The position numbers were made by a program, and so were the translations under genes. The notes beneath the pieces are model-generated. The model saw only the letters and a program-made list of their open reading frames with translations. It made no database searches and had not been told where the DNA came from. 64,000 nt of DNA from Lewinellaceae bacterium (GTDB lineage Bacteria > Bacteroidota > Bacteroidia > Chitinophagales > Saprospiraceae), in assembly GCA_020636135.1 (NCBI GenBank), contig JACJYK010000001.1:2094501-2158500 (forward strand), in the 5' to 3' direction. Shown here in pieces: positions 35,101 through 43,617 of the stretch (position 1 is its first letter; every line of letters starts with the position of its first letter).

Positions 35101-36282
35101 ATGGCTGATAAATACGATAAAAGGGGCGTTTCAGCTTCAAAAAGCGAAGTTCACCAGGCAATAGCCGGATTGGACAAAGGATTGTATCCAAACGCATTTT
35201 GTAAAATCCTGCCGGATATCACCTCGGGTGATGAGGACTACGTTAACCTGATGCACGCTGACACAGCCGGAACCAAAACCGTACTGTCATACCTGTATTG
35301 GAAAGAAAAAAACGATCTGACCGTCTGGTCAGATGTAGCCCAGGATGCGCTGGTCATGAATCTCGATGACATGGGATGCGTAGGTGCCATTGATCGTATT
35401 CTGGTATCCTCTACGATTGGACGGAACAAACATTTAATACCCGGCAAGGTATTAACGGAAATCATCCAGGGCACGGCCCGGTTTGCATCAAAATTGAGTG
35501 AATACGGCGTTAATTTGCAACTGGCAGGAGGTGAGACTGCAGATGTGGGAGATGTGGTCCGGACCATAGACATTGGCTTCACCACCTTTGCCAGATTGTC
35601 CAAAGCTGAGCTGATCGTGAATGCAATCAGGCCAGGTGATGTCATCATTGGCCTTGCATCCTACGGGCAGGCCAGCTATGAGGACCGCTACAATTCAGGG
35701 ATTGGCTCCAATGGGTTAACGCAGGCACGCCACGACATTCTTGATAAGCGCTATGAGAATTATCCCGAAAGTTTTGACCCACATACAGATGCAGCTTACC
35801 GGTTTACAGGATCCTATGGACTTAGAGACCAGGTATTATTACAGGGCACTACCTATGAGGTAGGCCAGCTCCTTTTATCACCAACCCGCACTTACCTGCC
35901 TGTCTTGGCCGCTTTATTGAATTCGTCGCTGAGACCATCCATTCATGGCATCATCCATAATACTGGGGGAGGATTGACCAAAGTTATGAAGTTTGTAGAT
36001 CAGTGTCGCATCATCAAGGACCAGTTGTTGCCGGTTCCTCCGGTGTTTGAACTGATTCAGCAAGAGTCCAATGCTCCTCTGAAGGAGATGCACCAGGTTT
36101 TTAACATGGGTCAGCGATTGGAGATATATATAGCTGAATCACAAATAAATAACTGCCTTGATATCATTAAAGACTTTAATATAGACTGTCAGGTGATCGG
36201 TCATGTCGAGTCAGCTGCTACCAATGAATTGGTGATAACTCGGGGATCAGATTCATGGACTTACTTGCCGGGTGAATATTAA
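35101..36282 (+). CDS. purM: Phosphoribosylformylglycinamidine cyclo-ligase (AIR synthase)
   Basis: 393 residues. PurM-type N-domain with the Gly/Asp-rich ATP region (HADTAGTKT near 52-60, SDVAQDALVMNLDDMGCVGA near 77-97 and the LAGGETADVGD loop near 141), then the AIR synthase C-domain. It closes the imidazole ring of FGAM to AIR in purine synthesis. It is longer than the roughly 345-residue E. coli enzyme, mainly through a mid-protein insertion, as in Bacteroidota homologues annotated this way. PurB is also in the window at 40074 but not linked. Fairly sure of the family. Confidence 0.88.
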   Translation: MADKYDKRGVSASKSEVHQAIAGLDKGLYPNAFCKILPDITSGDEDYVNLMHADTAGTKTVLSYLYWKEKNDLTVWSDVAQDALVMNLDDMGCVGAIDRILVSSTIGRNKHLIPGKVLTEIIQGTARFASKLSEYGVNLQLAGGETADVGDVVRTIDIGFTTFARLSKAELIVNAIRPGDVIIGLASYGQASYEDRYNSGIGSNGLTQARHDILDKRYENYPESFDPHTDAAYRFTGSYGLRDQVLLQGTTYEVGQLLLSPTRTYLPVLAALLNSSLRPSIHGIIHNTGGGLTKVMKFVDQCRIIKDQLLPVPPVFELIQQESNAPLKEMHQVFNMGQRLEIYIAESQINNCLDIIKDFNIDCQVIGHVESAATNELVITRGSDSWTYLPGEY

Positions 36283-36308
36283 AACCCGACCTGGCTCCTC
36301 TGGTATCC

Positions 36309-38393
36309 TCATTCCTTACTCCGCTTTCCTTCAAACTCACCGTTGGGCTGATGTAGTACGATTACATCATGATCGGTCCCTTTGAATGATACCGAGAATC
36401 CTGGCAGATCCGGGACTTTAAATTGATTCTCAAGGATTGGTTGCAAAGCAAAAGTAGGTTGCCCCGCAGGTGTCATTTTGAGCTGGTCACCTTCCAGCTT
36501 AATGACAATTTTCAGACCATTGACATCGTAATTGCCGACAAATTGTTTGAGATAGTCTGAACGTTTCCAAAGGTCGGAGGCTATCCGTTCAAACACAATT
36601 GGATCTACCGCTGGTTCTAAAGGAACCTGAATGCGGTCAATGTAATTGCTCATCCCGGCATCAAACTTGATTTTGAAGCCCTCATCTCCCAGTTCTGGCA
36701 CGATACCTTGGAATAAATCTACGTCAACCGCAGATAAAGACAGTTTCATAAAATTGAAGGAGGCTCGTAATGTATCGCGGTCAAGGGTTACGGTGAATTT
36801 CCCGTAAGCTGGGTGTTCAAATGTGCCTGCGTAGGCGCTAAGTGGACGGACCGGTATGAAAGGCTTTGCTTCTTCCTTTTCCTTTTCTTCCTTTTCTTTG
36901 TCCTCTTCTTTAGGTCCCCGGTCCGTCACCTGAAGCCACCTTTCATGGCCTGTCTGGATCCAGTTTGTACCATCGACGCCCAGCACCTTATCCATAAACG
37001 CAAAACTTAATGCCGCAGAAAGGGGCGTGCCATTCATATTGGCCAGTACAACCATTCCAAAGCCCTTTTCAGGAACCAGGTGAACATGAGCCGTAAAGCC
37101 GTCGATATTTCCTCCGTGGGATACGATCTTTAGGTTGTGGTAATACAGGATCGACCATCCCAGCCCATAAAAGCCTTCCGAAGTGCCAGGTTTGGCGAAA
37201 ATACCAGCACCGGACATATGTGGCTTCTGGATGTATTCAATCAGGGATGGATCCAGTAATTGGTGATCGCCGACTTTACCTTTATTGAGATTAAAAGCAA
37301 CCCACTTGACCATGTCTTCCGCCGTGCTATTGATAGAACCTGCCGGGCCGATGGCGTCGATATTGCGATAGGGAATCTCGATCACACCGGATTTGGTCCA
37401 CCGGTATGGTTTACTGGCACGGTTGTTTCCGGTCATTTCTGAGGTGGAGAAACTCGTCGCCTGCATATCCAGCGGGGTTAGAATCCGGGAACGGGTGAAG
37501 TCTTCCCAACTCATGCCGGATAGATGTTCCGTCAGGATTCCGGCAGTCATGAACATCAGATTTTGGTACTGAAAAGTTGTACGGAAGGGTTCATTTGGTT
37601 CCAGGAACTTCAATCGGTCGAAAAGCTCTTTCCGCGTCCAATTACTTCCATACCAAAGTAAATCATGCCGGGGTAGTCCTGACCGGTGGCACAATAAATC
37701 TTCGGGAGTCATTTCCTGACTGGCAAATGCATCATGCATTGCAAAATCCGGCAGGTATTCATGCACCGGTTTCGTCCACTCCAGCTTACCATCATCAACC
37801 AGCATGGCATTGCCCATTGCTGTAAAGGCCTTTGTGGTCGAACCGATCCCAAAAATGGTCTGGGCAGTAGCTGGAATCTTTTTTTCCTGATCCTGGAACC
37901 CAAATCCGTCCGATAGTAAAACTTTTCCATCGTAATAGATAGCCACGCCAATACCCGGAACTTCAAAGAGGTTACGGACAGAATCGATGAAATGATGCCA
38001 TCCGGTCGTATCAATTTGGCTGGCTTTAGTGCCTTCCAGGGTTAAACTCAGCGGTAAGGCAGCAGGCCCCTGGTAAAAAGTGCCGGAAATTGAAGTGGGT
38101 GATTCAATTCTGCCAGCATAGTGGACATTGCCCGGTATACCAGAGACCTTAAATGTTATCGAATCGGAAGAAATGGCCAGATCTGAAGCGGGAAATCCCT
38201 GTGCCGTCTGTTGGGGCACTTGAAAAGTTATCTTCCAGTCGGTTGGCTTTTCTACGAGAAGGACGACATCCAGGGTGCCACTAGGTATCTGGAGATGGCC
38301 TTTATATGTACCTGTCTCAATTTGGGCGGAGAGCTGTGTTAATATCCCGAGGCTCAGGATAATTGCATAGCGCCATGCATTCAAGCGAATCAT
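36309..38393 (-). CDS. Secreted serine hydrolase, beta-lactamase/PBP4-like family
   Basis: 694 residues. Signal peptide 1-24 ending LSAQ. Residues about 26-125 form a beta-rich domain. The class C beta-lactamase-type domain follows (about 130-500) with nucleophile Ser185 in STTK (SxxK, Lys188), the YxN motif in FQYQN, and HGGNIDGF as the third motif (HxG). A highly charged Glu/Lys linker (EEDKEKEEKEKEEAK) joins it to a C-terminal beta-barrel resembling DUF3471. Members include esterases, D-aminopeptidases and penicillin-binding proteins, and substrate cannot be told. A stand-alone gene convergent with purM. Confidence 0.9.
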   Translation of the reverse strand: MIRLNAWRYAIILSLGILTQLSAQIETGTYKGHLQIPSGTLDVVLLVEKPTDWKITFQVPQQTAQGFPASDLAISSDSITFKVSGIPGNVHYAGRIESPTSISGTFYQGPAALPLSLTLEGTKASQIDTTGWHHFIDSVRNLFEVPGIGVAIYYDGKVLLSDGFGFQDQEKKIPATAQTIFGIGSTTKAFTAMGNAMLVDDGKLEWTKPVHEYLPDFAMHDAFASQEMTPEDLLCHRSGLPRHDLLWYGSNWTRKELFDRLKFLEPNEPFRTTFQYQNLMFMTAGILTEHLSGMSWEDFTRSRILTPLDMQATSFSTSEMTGNNRASKPYRWTKSGVIEIPYRNIDAIGPAGSINSTAEDMVKWVAFNLNKGKVGDHQLLDPSLIEYIQKPHMSGAGIFAKPGTSEGFYGLGWSILYYHNLKIVSHGGNIDGFTAHVHLVPEKGFGMVVLANMNGTPLSAALSFAFMDKVLGVDGTNWIQTGHERWLQVTDRGPKEEDKEKEEKEKEEAKPFIPVRPLSAYAGTFEHPAYGKFTVTLDRDTLRASFNFMKLSLSAVDVDLFQGIVPELGDEGFKIKFDAGMSNYIDRIQVPLEPAVDPIVFERIASDLWKRSDYLKQFVGNYDVNGLKIVIKLEGDQLKMTPAGQPTFALQPILENQFKVPDLPGFSVSFKGTDHDVIVLHQPNGEFEGKRSKE

Positions 38394-38516
38394 TGGATTT
38401 GTTTCTTTCCATCCAATTTAAGCAATGCGATGGAGATCAGTTCTTCGTTTCGATCAAATTAGATGTTGGACCGGACCAAACGGCGGATAATCCTGATGTC
38501 AGGATGAAAAACGGCC

Positions 38517-38846
38517 TCAAACCATATCACTTTCGGGCAAATTCTCAACACGTTTAAAATAGGCCAGTAAAGCCAGACCGCCACCAACACAGGTGGTGAA
38601 GACGGTTGTAAAGACGGAAGGTAATGGAAGGATTTTCTCCAGAATTGCTCCGGCAAATAAACCACATCCTATACCGATCAATAACAAACCCCAGCGTAAA
38701 GCAAGGAATTTCCGTGGAGATGCAGTTGGTGTGGCAACAACTCCGCTCATGCGTTCTTTATGCCTTGTATAGAAATAGAGGTAGGTCAGAACGATAACGG
38801 ACGACCAGAATCCGATGACGGCAACTAGTCCAATAATTTCTCCCAT
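38517..38846 (-). CDS. Small membrane protein, DUF6249-like
   Basis: 109 residues with hydrophobic segments at about 4-25, 47-69 and 77-95 and a short basic loop (RHKERM) after the first. The size and arrangement match small DUF6249-type membrane proteins that occur beside ECF sigma/anti-sigma genes in Bacteroidota (recognition by eye). It is divergent from the sigma factor gene at 39015, across 168 bases. Function unknown; a place in the same envelope-stress circuit is inference. Confidence 0.65.
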   Translation of the reverse strand: MGEIIGLVAVIGFWSSVIVLTYLYFYTRHKERMSGVVATPTASPRKFLALRWGLLLIGIGCGLFAGAILEKILPLPSVFTTVFTTCVGGGLALLAYFKRVENLPESDMV

Positions 38847-39014
38847 GATAATTGATTTTTAATTGATTTGTCCGTTGGACATAACGGACGCAAGAAAGGT
38901 TACAAGGACTCAGAATTTTTTTTACGGTTACGTTTCCCGGGCATGCGGAGGAGAAGCGGTTGCTTAAACAGTAAAAATTTGTTGTAAAAAATACCGGCAA
39001 TCAGTAACCTTTAT

Positions 39015-39611
39015 ATGGGAGATAATGTCAGATTGATACCTATGCCGACAGATCAGGAGATTATCGATGGACTCGTGAAGAAAAACGATGTTATGGTGCG
39101 TACATTCATTCGCATGCACCAGAACTATGTTTATACGTTGTGTATAAGGTTACTGGGTGATGAAATGAAAGCTGAGGAAGCAACACAGGATACCTTTTTG
39201 CAGGTATTCCGGAATATTGAAAAGTTTGACGGGAGATCACGAATTACAACCTGGATGTACACGATCGCCCATAACATCTGTATTAATCAATTGCGCAAGT
39301 CCAAAAAGTCCGTATTCAGTCCACTTGAAAATGCAGAAATAGCCATGAAACCGGCTGAAGAGAAAACGGATCAGAAAGTGCTGGCACAGGAACAAAAAGA
39401 GCGCCTGGAAAACTGTCTGCAGCAGCTGCCTCCGGATCTGAGGGAAGTATTGACGTTGTTTTATTTCAAAGAGCTGTCCATCAAGGAGATTGGATCCATC
39501 AATGGAGATACAGAAGCAAACATCAAAGTGAAACTACACCGCGGAAGAAAACAGTTAAAAACGTTGTTAGAGTCATCAGTTCATGGTCAAATTGATTTGC
39601 TATATGGATGA
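39015..39611 (+). CDS. ECF-type RNA polymerase sigma factor
   Basis: 198 residues. Region 2 (about 25-100) includes EATQDTFLQVFRNIEKFDGRSRITTWMYTIAHNICIN, and region 4 (about 130-190) includes LPPDLREVLTLFYFKELSIKEIGSINGDTEANIKVKLHRGRKQLK. The first 15 residues are a short extension. Standard ECF layout, closest by eye to the SigW/RpoE-like group. The anti-sigma-like gene overlaps its end by 8 bases (ATG at 39604, stop at 39611), so the two are coupled. The divergent DUF6249-like gene is a plausible target. Confidence 0.94.
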   Translation: MGDNVRLIPMPTDQEIIDGLVKKNDVMVRTFIRMHQNYVYTLCIRLLGDEMKAEEATQDTFLQVFRNIEKFDGRSRITTWMYTIAHNICINQLRKSKKSVFSPLENAEIAMKPAEEKTDQKVLAQEQKERLENCLQQLPPDLREVLTLFYFKELSIKEIGSINGDTEANIKVKLHRGRKQLKTLLESSVHGQIDLLYG

Positions 39612-40077
39612 TTATTTGATTTCCAAGTACCTGGATGGCGAACTATCGCCTGCTGAAAAAGCAACTTTTGACAATCGCCTCAAGACCGATGATTTATTTC
39701 GGAGAGAAGTGGAATCCATGGAGGCTGTCCACCGGATGCTGGCTGATTTTTCGGTTCGTCCTGCTCCTCAGCATTTGCAGAGCCGGATCATGGCGCGCGT
39801 CGCTGAAGGGGTCAACCCGATGCTGCGGTTTGTGCAATGGATCGTGGTTATCTGGGCTATTCTTACCTTGGTGTTACTGGTGCTTAAATTCACTGGAGTT
39901 GTCACCTTTTCGGACCAATTGTCTGGTATTGATGTGAAGTCCATCATGGATGGATTGGTAAAATATCAATCCATATTTGCGATCCTGTTCAGCGTTACCT
40001 TTACTTTCGGTATCCTGTATTTTAGTCAGAACTGGTTAAAGAAACTGGCTCACAAGCCTTCAAATCACCCGCATTAA
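39604..40077 (+). CDS. Anti-sigma-factor-like membrane protein
   Basis: 157 residues from the ATG at 39604, chosen for its overlap with the sigma stop; the frame also has an ATG at 39583, seven codons upstream. The N-terminal 75 residues (DDYLISKYLDGELSPAEKATFDNRL) follow the layout of cytoplasmic anti-sigma domains (YLDGELS...). I do not see the HxxxCxxC zinc motif, so it would be a zinc-free variant. Membrane helices lie at about 83-104 and 125-147. Pairing with the preceding ECF sigma factor is by position and domain pattern. Its stop overlaps that of convergent purB. Confidence 0.85.
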   Translation: MDDYLISKYLDGELSPAEKATFDNRLKTDDLFRREVESMEAVHRMLADFSVRPAPQHLQSRIMARVAEGVNPMLRFVQWIVVIWAILTLVLLVLKFTGVVTFSDQLSGIDVKSIMDGLVKYQSIFAILFSVTFTFGILYFSQNWLKKLAHKPSNHPH

Positions 40078-41423
40078 AAAGGGTGGTCCCAACCGCCGAT
40101 GTACGTGGATGGGGTCAATTGCTTCATTTCATGTTTGACCTTTTCACTGATTTCCAGAGAATCAATAAACTGATGCAGGACGTCCTGGGTGATTTGTCCC
40201 TGTCCACGGGTTAAGGCCTTTAGTTTTTCATAAGGCTGATCGACGCCTTCCCTGCGCAAAATCGTCTGAATGGCTTCGGCAAGGACCGCCCAATTCCGGT
40301 CCAGGTCTTCTGCCAGAGCGCGTTGATTGAGTTGCAATTTGGACAAACCTTTCTCAAGGGACTGCAGGGCGATCAGAATATGGGCAAATGGGACCCCTGC
40401 ATTTCGCAATACCGTACTGTCAGTCAGATCACGCTGTAGCCTGGAGATGGGAAGTTTCTCTGCCAGAAATGCCAGGATGGCGCTGGCCATTCCCAGATTA
40501 CCCTCTGCATTTTCGAAGTCAATAGGGTTTACTTTGTGAGGCATGGCCGAAGAGCCAACTTCATCCTTCACTGCTTTCTGCTTGAAATATTCCATGGAGA
40601 TGTAAGTCCAGATATCCCGGCAGAAATCCACCAGTATCGTGTTCAGACGGATCCAGTTTTGAAACAAACCGGCGAGATCGTCGTAATGATCGATTTGGGT
40701 GGTAAATACCGAGCGCTTCAACCCGAGGTGTTCCTGTAAAAAACGGTGCCCGAAGTCGAACCAATCAATGGTTGGAAAGGCAACCAGGTGGGCATTGAAG
40801 TTACCCGTGGCACCACCAAATTTCCCATAATAACTTTGAGAAACCAGTGCTTCCCGGATGTGTTGCAGGCGACTCACGAAAACCATCCACTCCTTGCCCA
40901 TGGTGGTCGGAGAAGCAGGTTGGCCATGGGTCCGGGCCAGCATGGGTATTTCCCGCATTGCCAGCGCCTGTTCCTGTAAACGGTCAATCAGCTTTTCGAG
41001 TTGTGGTAGCAATACCTGCTGAAGGGCATCTCGCAGGAGCATTGGCACAGATGTATTGTTGATGTCCTGGGAAGTAAGCCCAAAATGGACGAACTCAAGG
41101 TAAGATCCAAGTCCGATCTGCTCCAGTTGATCCTTAACCCAATATTCTACGGCCTTGACATCATGATTGGTAATGCGTTCTTTTTCTTTGATCCAGACGG
41201 CATCTTTCTCCTCAAACCGGTCGACCAATGATCGCAATTCCAGGGCTTCAGATTCACTCAATGGTTGGAGGACAGGGACGGTGCGGGAAAGTGCGATAAG
41301 GTATTCTATCTCCACCTGAACCCGGTATTTGATCAATCCAAATTCGGAGAAGTAAGGTCGGAGTGCTTTGGTCTTGCCGGCATATCGCCCGTCAACGGGA
41401 CTGATTTGAAATAATCCATCCAT
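40074..41423 (-). CDS. purB: Adenylosuccinate lyase
   Basis: 449 residues, resembling the E. coli-type PurB (N-terminal SPVDGRYAGKTKALRPYFSEFGLIKYRVQVE). Conserved parts include TSQDINNTS (catalytic Thr/Ser region), ARTHGQPASPTTMGKE with the general-acid histidine, and the signature loop SSAMPHKVNPIDFENAEGN with the catalytic Ser at 291/292. It splits adenylosuccinate and SAICAR with release of fumarate in purine synthesis. ppk1 is encoded just upstream (3 bases away) on the same strand. No anomalies. Confidence 0.96.
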   Translation of the reverse strand: MDGLFQISPVDGRYAGKTKALRPYFSEFGLIKYRVQVEIEYLIALSRTVPVLQPLSESEALELRSLVDRFEEKDAVWIKEKERITNHDVKAVEYWVKDQLEQIGLGSYLEFVHFGLTSQDINNTSVPMLLRDALQQVLLPQLEKLIDRLQEQALAMREIPMLARTHGQPASPTTMGKEWMVFVSRLQHIREALVSQSYYGKFGGATGNFNAHLVAFPTIDWFDFGHRFLQEHLGLKRSVFTTQIDHYDDLAGLFQNWIRLNTILVDFCRDIWTYISMEYFKQKAVKDEVGSSAMPHKVNPIDFENAEGNLGMASAILAFLAEKLPISRLQRDLTDSTVLRNAGVPFAHILIALQSLEKGLSKLQLNQRALAEDLDRNWAVLAEAIQTILRREGVDQPYEKLKALTRGQGQITQDVLHQFIDSLEISEKVKHEMKQLTPSTYIGGWDHPF

Positions 41424-41426
41424 TGC

Positions 41427-43487
41427 TTATAGTTCGTCTTGGAGTCGCTTGAAATAATAATAGGTTTCGGTTTGTGATCGAATGGCCAAATCACTTCCAT
41501 CCCGTTTGTATTGGTTGTTAAGCTTGTGTTTGACCAGCCGGGCTTTCACATTGTCGTTGAGCTGGATCTGTAGCAGATCGTGAATTGTTTTTTTTATGGT
41601 TGGGTTGTATACCGGGATTGCTGTTTCAATCCGGTGACTCAGATTTCGGGTCATCCAGTCAGCAGATCCAAGGTACATTAACTCTTTCCCGCCATGATGA
41701 AAGACATATACCCTGGCATGTTCCAAGAAGCGGTCGACAATACTGATGCATTCGATGTTCTCACTGTATCCGCGTACCCCGGGCACCAGTGAACAAATGC
41801 CGCGGATGATCAACTTGATCTTTACACCAGCCTGACTGGCTTCGTAGAGGAGCTTGATCATTTCAATGTCCTGCAGCGAATTTAGTTTCAAGAGGATATA
41901 GGAAGGTTTTCCGGCTTTTGCCTGATCTATTTCAAAGCGAATGTAATCTTCCAGCTTTTCCCTAAATCCAAACTGTCCCACCAGGATATGCCTGAATGGG
42001 GTTCGCGGCCGCTTGACCGTTTCCAGATAAGAAAAAAGCCGGGCTGCTTCCCTGGTTAACTTCCGGTCTGCAGTAAAGAGGCCAAAGTCACTGTAAATCC
42101 GGGCGGTACCTTCGTGGAAATTACCTGTACTGAAGTAGGTGTAGATCATAGGTCCACGGGTCTCCACACGGCGTACAAGCGCTACTTTCGCATGTACTTT
42201 CAATCCAGGAAAACTGTAATGCACATTGACGCCTGCTTTCTCCAGTTTTTCACCCCATTCGATATTAGCCTGTTCATCAAAGCGGGCTTTCACTTCGATG
42301 AATGCGCTGACATGTTTGCCGGCTTGTACTGCCCGGATCAGGGCGCTCATGATCCTTGACACGGCAGCTACCCGGTATTGGATGATCTTGATATGTGTTA
42401 CCTGTGGATCATCCGCTGCTTTTTCAAAGAAGAGGATCACGGATTCGTACGATTGGTAGGGCATGTGCACCATGTGGTCGGACTGCCGTATCGCTGCAAA
42501 ATAATCGGGCGCTTTCTCAAGGGGGTGGGGCAGCGGTGGCAGTGGGATCTCCTTCAGATGTATCTTGTCAAAATTGGGGAAGGTGAAAAAGTCACTGTTG
42601 TTGTGATAGCGACCTTCCGGCATGAGGTCTTCTTCTGCCAGTTCAAACACCTGCATCAGGAAATGCAATACTTTATCCGGTATTTCCCGGTCGTAGACCA
42701 GCCGGCTGGCCGGGCCGATATTTCGTTTCGTCAGGCTTCGGCGTATTTTCTGAATCAGATCGCCTGAAAACTCGTCGTCAATGTACAATTCTGCATCGCG
42801 CGTGAGCTTGATCGAATAGGAATCTATGATTTCGTACCCAGGGAACAGCCATTGTACACTATGCCGGACGACATCATCAAGGATGATCAGATCGTATCGT
42901 TCCGGTCGCGAGCTGGGCAACTGTATAAACCGCGGCAAGTGGTCCGATGGGATTTTAATGATGGCGAATTCGGAAGGTGCGTTCGCCAGTTCAAGTTCAC
43001 GTAGGTGGAGGACCAGATAAAGCGCCGCATTATTCAGAAATGGCCGGATCTTGTTTTTTACCAGCAACACCGGCTGCACGAATGGAAGCAGGTGGTTCTC
43101 AAAATAAGTATCAATGAAGTCCCGTTGTTCCGGGTTCAGCTCATAACCGCGAAGCAGAAAGATCTTGTTCTCCTGAAGCAGTGGTACGATCTGATTTTCA
43201 AAGATATAGCTGAATTCCTCCTGTTGTTTCTTGACTATTTTCAGAATGTTGTTCAGGGTGATTGCCGGGGCATAATCGAGTTTCCGCATGGTTTTTTTGC
43301 CTACCCTCAGCAGGTTCCGGTGATTGGCTATGCGAATGCGAAAGAATTCATCGAGGTTGGATGAGTAGATGGCCAGGAATTTCACACGTTCAAGCAAAGG
43401 CACCGAAGGATCCTTGGCTTCTTGCAATACCCGGTAGTTAAAAGATAACCAGCTTACATCCCGGTCTATGTAAGGCATATTATTCAT
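41427..43487 (-). CDS. ppk1: Polyphosphate kinase 1
   Basis: 686 residues, the family's usual length. N-terminal domain (1-105, DRDVSWLSFNYRVLQEA), head domain, and two phospholipase-D-like C domains. The autophosphorylated histidine is His432 in LKVHAKVALVRR, and the second conserved histidine is His590 in LEHARVYVFHHGG, equivalent to the E. coli pair near 435/592. GSADWMTRNLSHRIE closes the active site. It makes long-chain polyphosphate from ATP at the inner membrane. A second polyphosphate enzyme (PPK2 family) is encoded at 58093, so this genome can both make and use the polymer. It shares a strand with purB. Confidence 0.96.
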   Translation of the reverse strand: MNNMPYIDRDVSWLSFNYRVLQEAKDPSVPLLERVKFLAIYSSNLDEFFRIRIANHRNLLRVGKKTMRKLDYAPAITLNNILKIVKKQQEEFSYIFENQIVPLLQENKIFLLRGYELNPEQRDFIDTYFENHLLPFVQPVLLVKNKIRPFLNNAALYLVLHLRELELANAPSEFAIIKIPSDHLPRFIQLPSSRPERYDLIILDDVVRHSVQWLFPGYEIIDSYSIKLTRDAELYIDDEFSGDLIQKIRRSLTKRNIGPASRLVYDREIPDKVLHFLMQVFELAEEDLMPEGRYHNNSDFFTFPNFDKIHLKEIPLPPLPHPLEKAPDYFAAIRQSDHMVHMPYQSYESVILFFEKAADDPQVTHIKIIQYRVAAVSRIMSALIRAVQAGKHVSAFIEVKARFDEQANIEWGEKLEKAGVNVHYSFPGLKVHAKVALVRRVETRGPMIYTYFSTGNFHEGTARIYSDFGLFTADRKLTREAARLFSYLETVKRPRTPFRHILVGQFGFREKLEDYIRFEIDQAKAGKPSYILLKLNSLQDIEMIKLLYEASQAGVKIKLIIRGICSLVPGVRGYSENIECISIVDRFLEHARVYVFHHGGKELMYLGSADWMTRNLSHRIETAIPVYNPTIKKTIHDLLQIQLNDNVKARLVKHKLNNQYKRDGSDLAIRSQTETYYYFKRLQDEL

Positions 43488-43617
43488 GCAAACTCATTTC
43501 TTTGCCAAAATACAAATTTGTGCAGCACAGGGGGATCACATCCGTGGCTAATCCGGCAATACGGTCATTCATGGCTTTGGAATTTGATCAGCAAATAACC
43601 CGGTCGCGTTCCTCCGG

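Noticed and set aside
42114..43364. Several plus-strand frames across ppk1
   Set aside because: They are shadows of the conserved ppk1 coding sequence, which holds both catalytic histidines.
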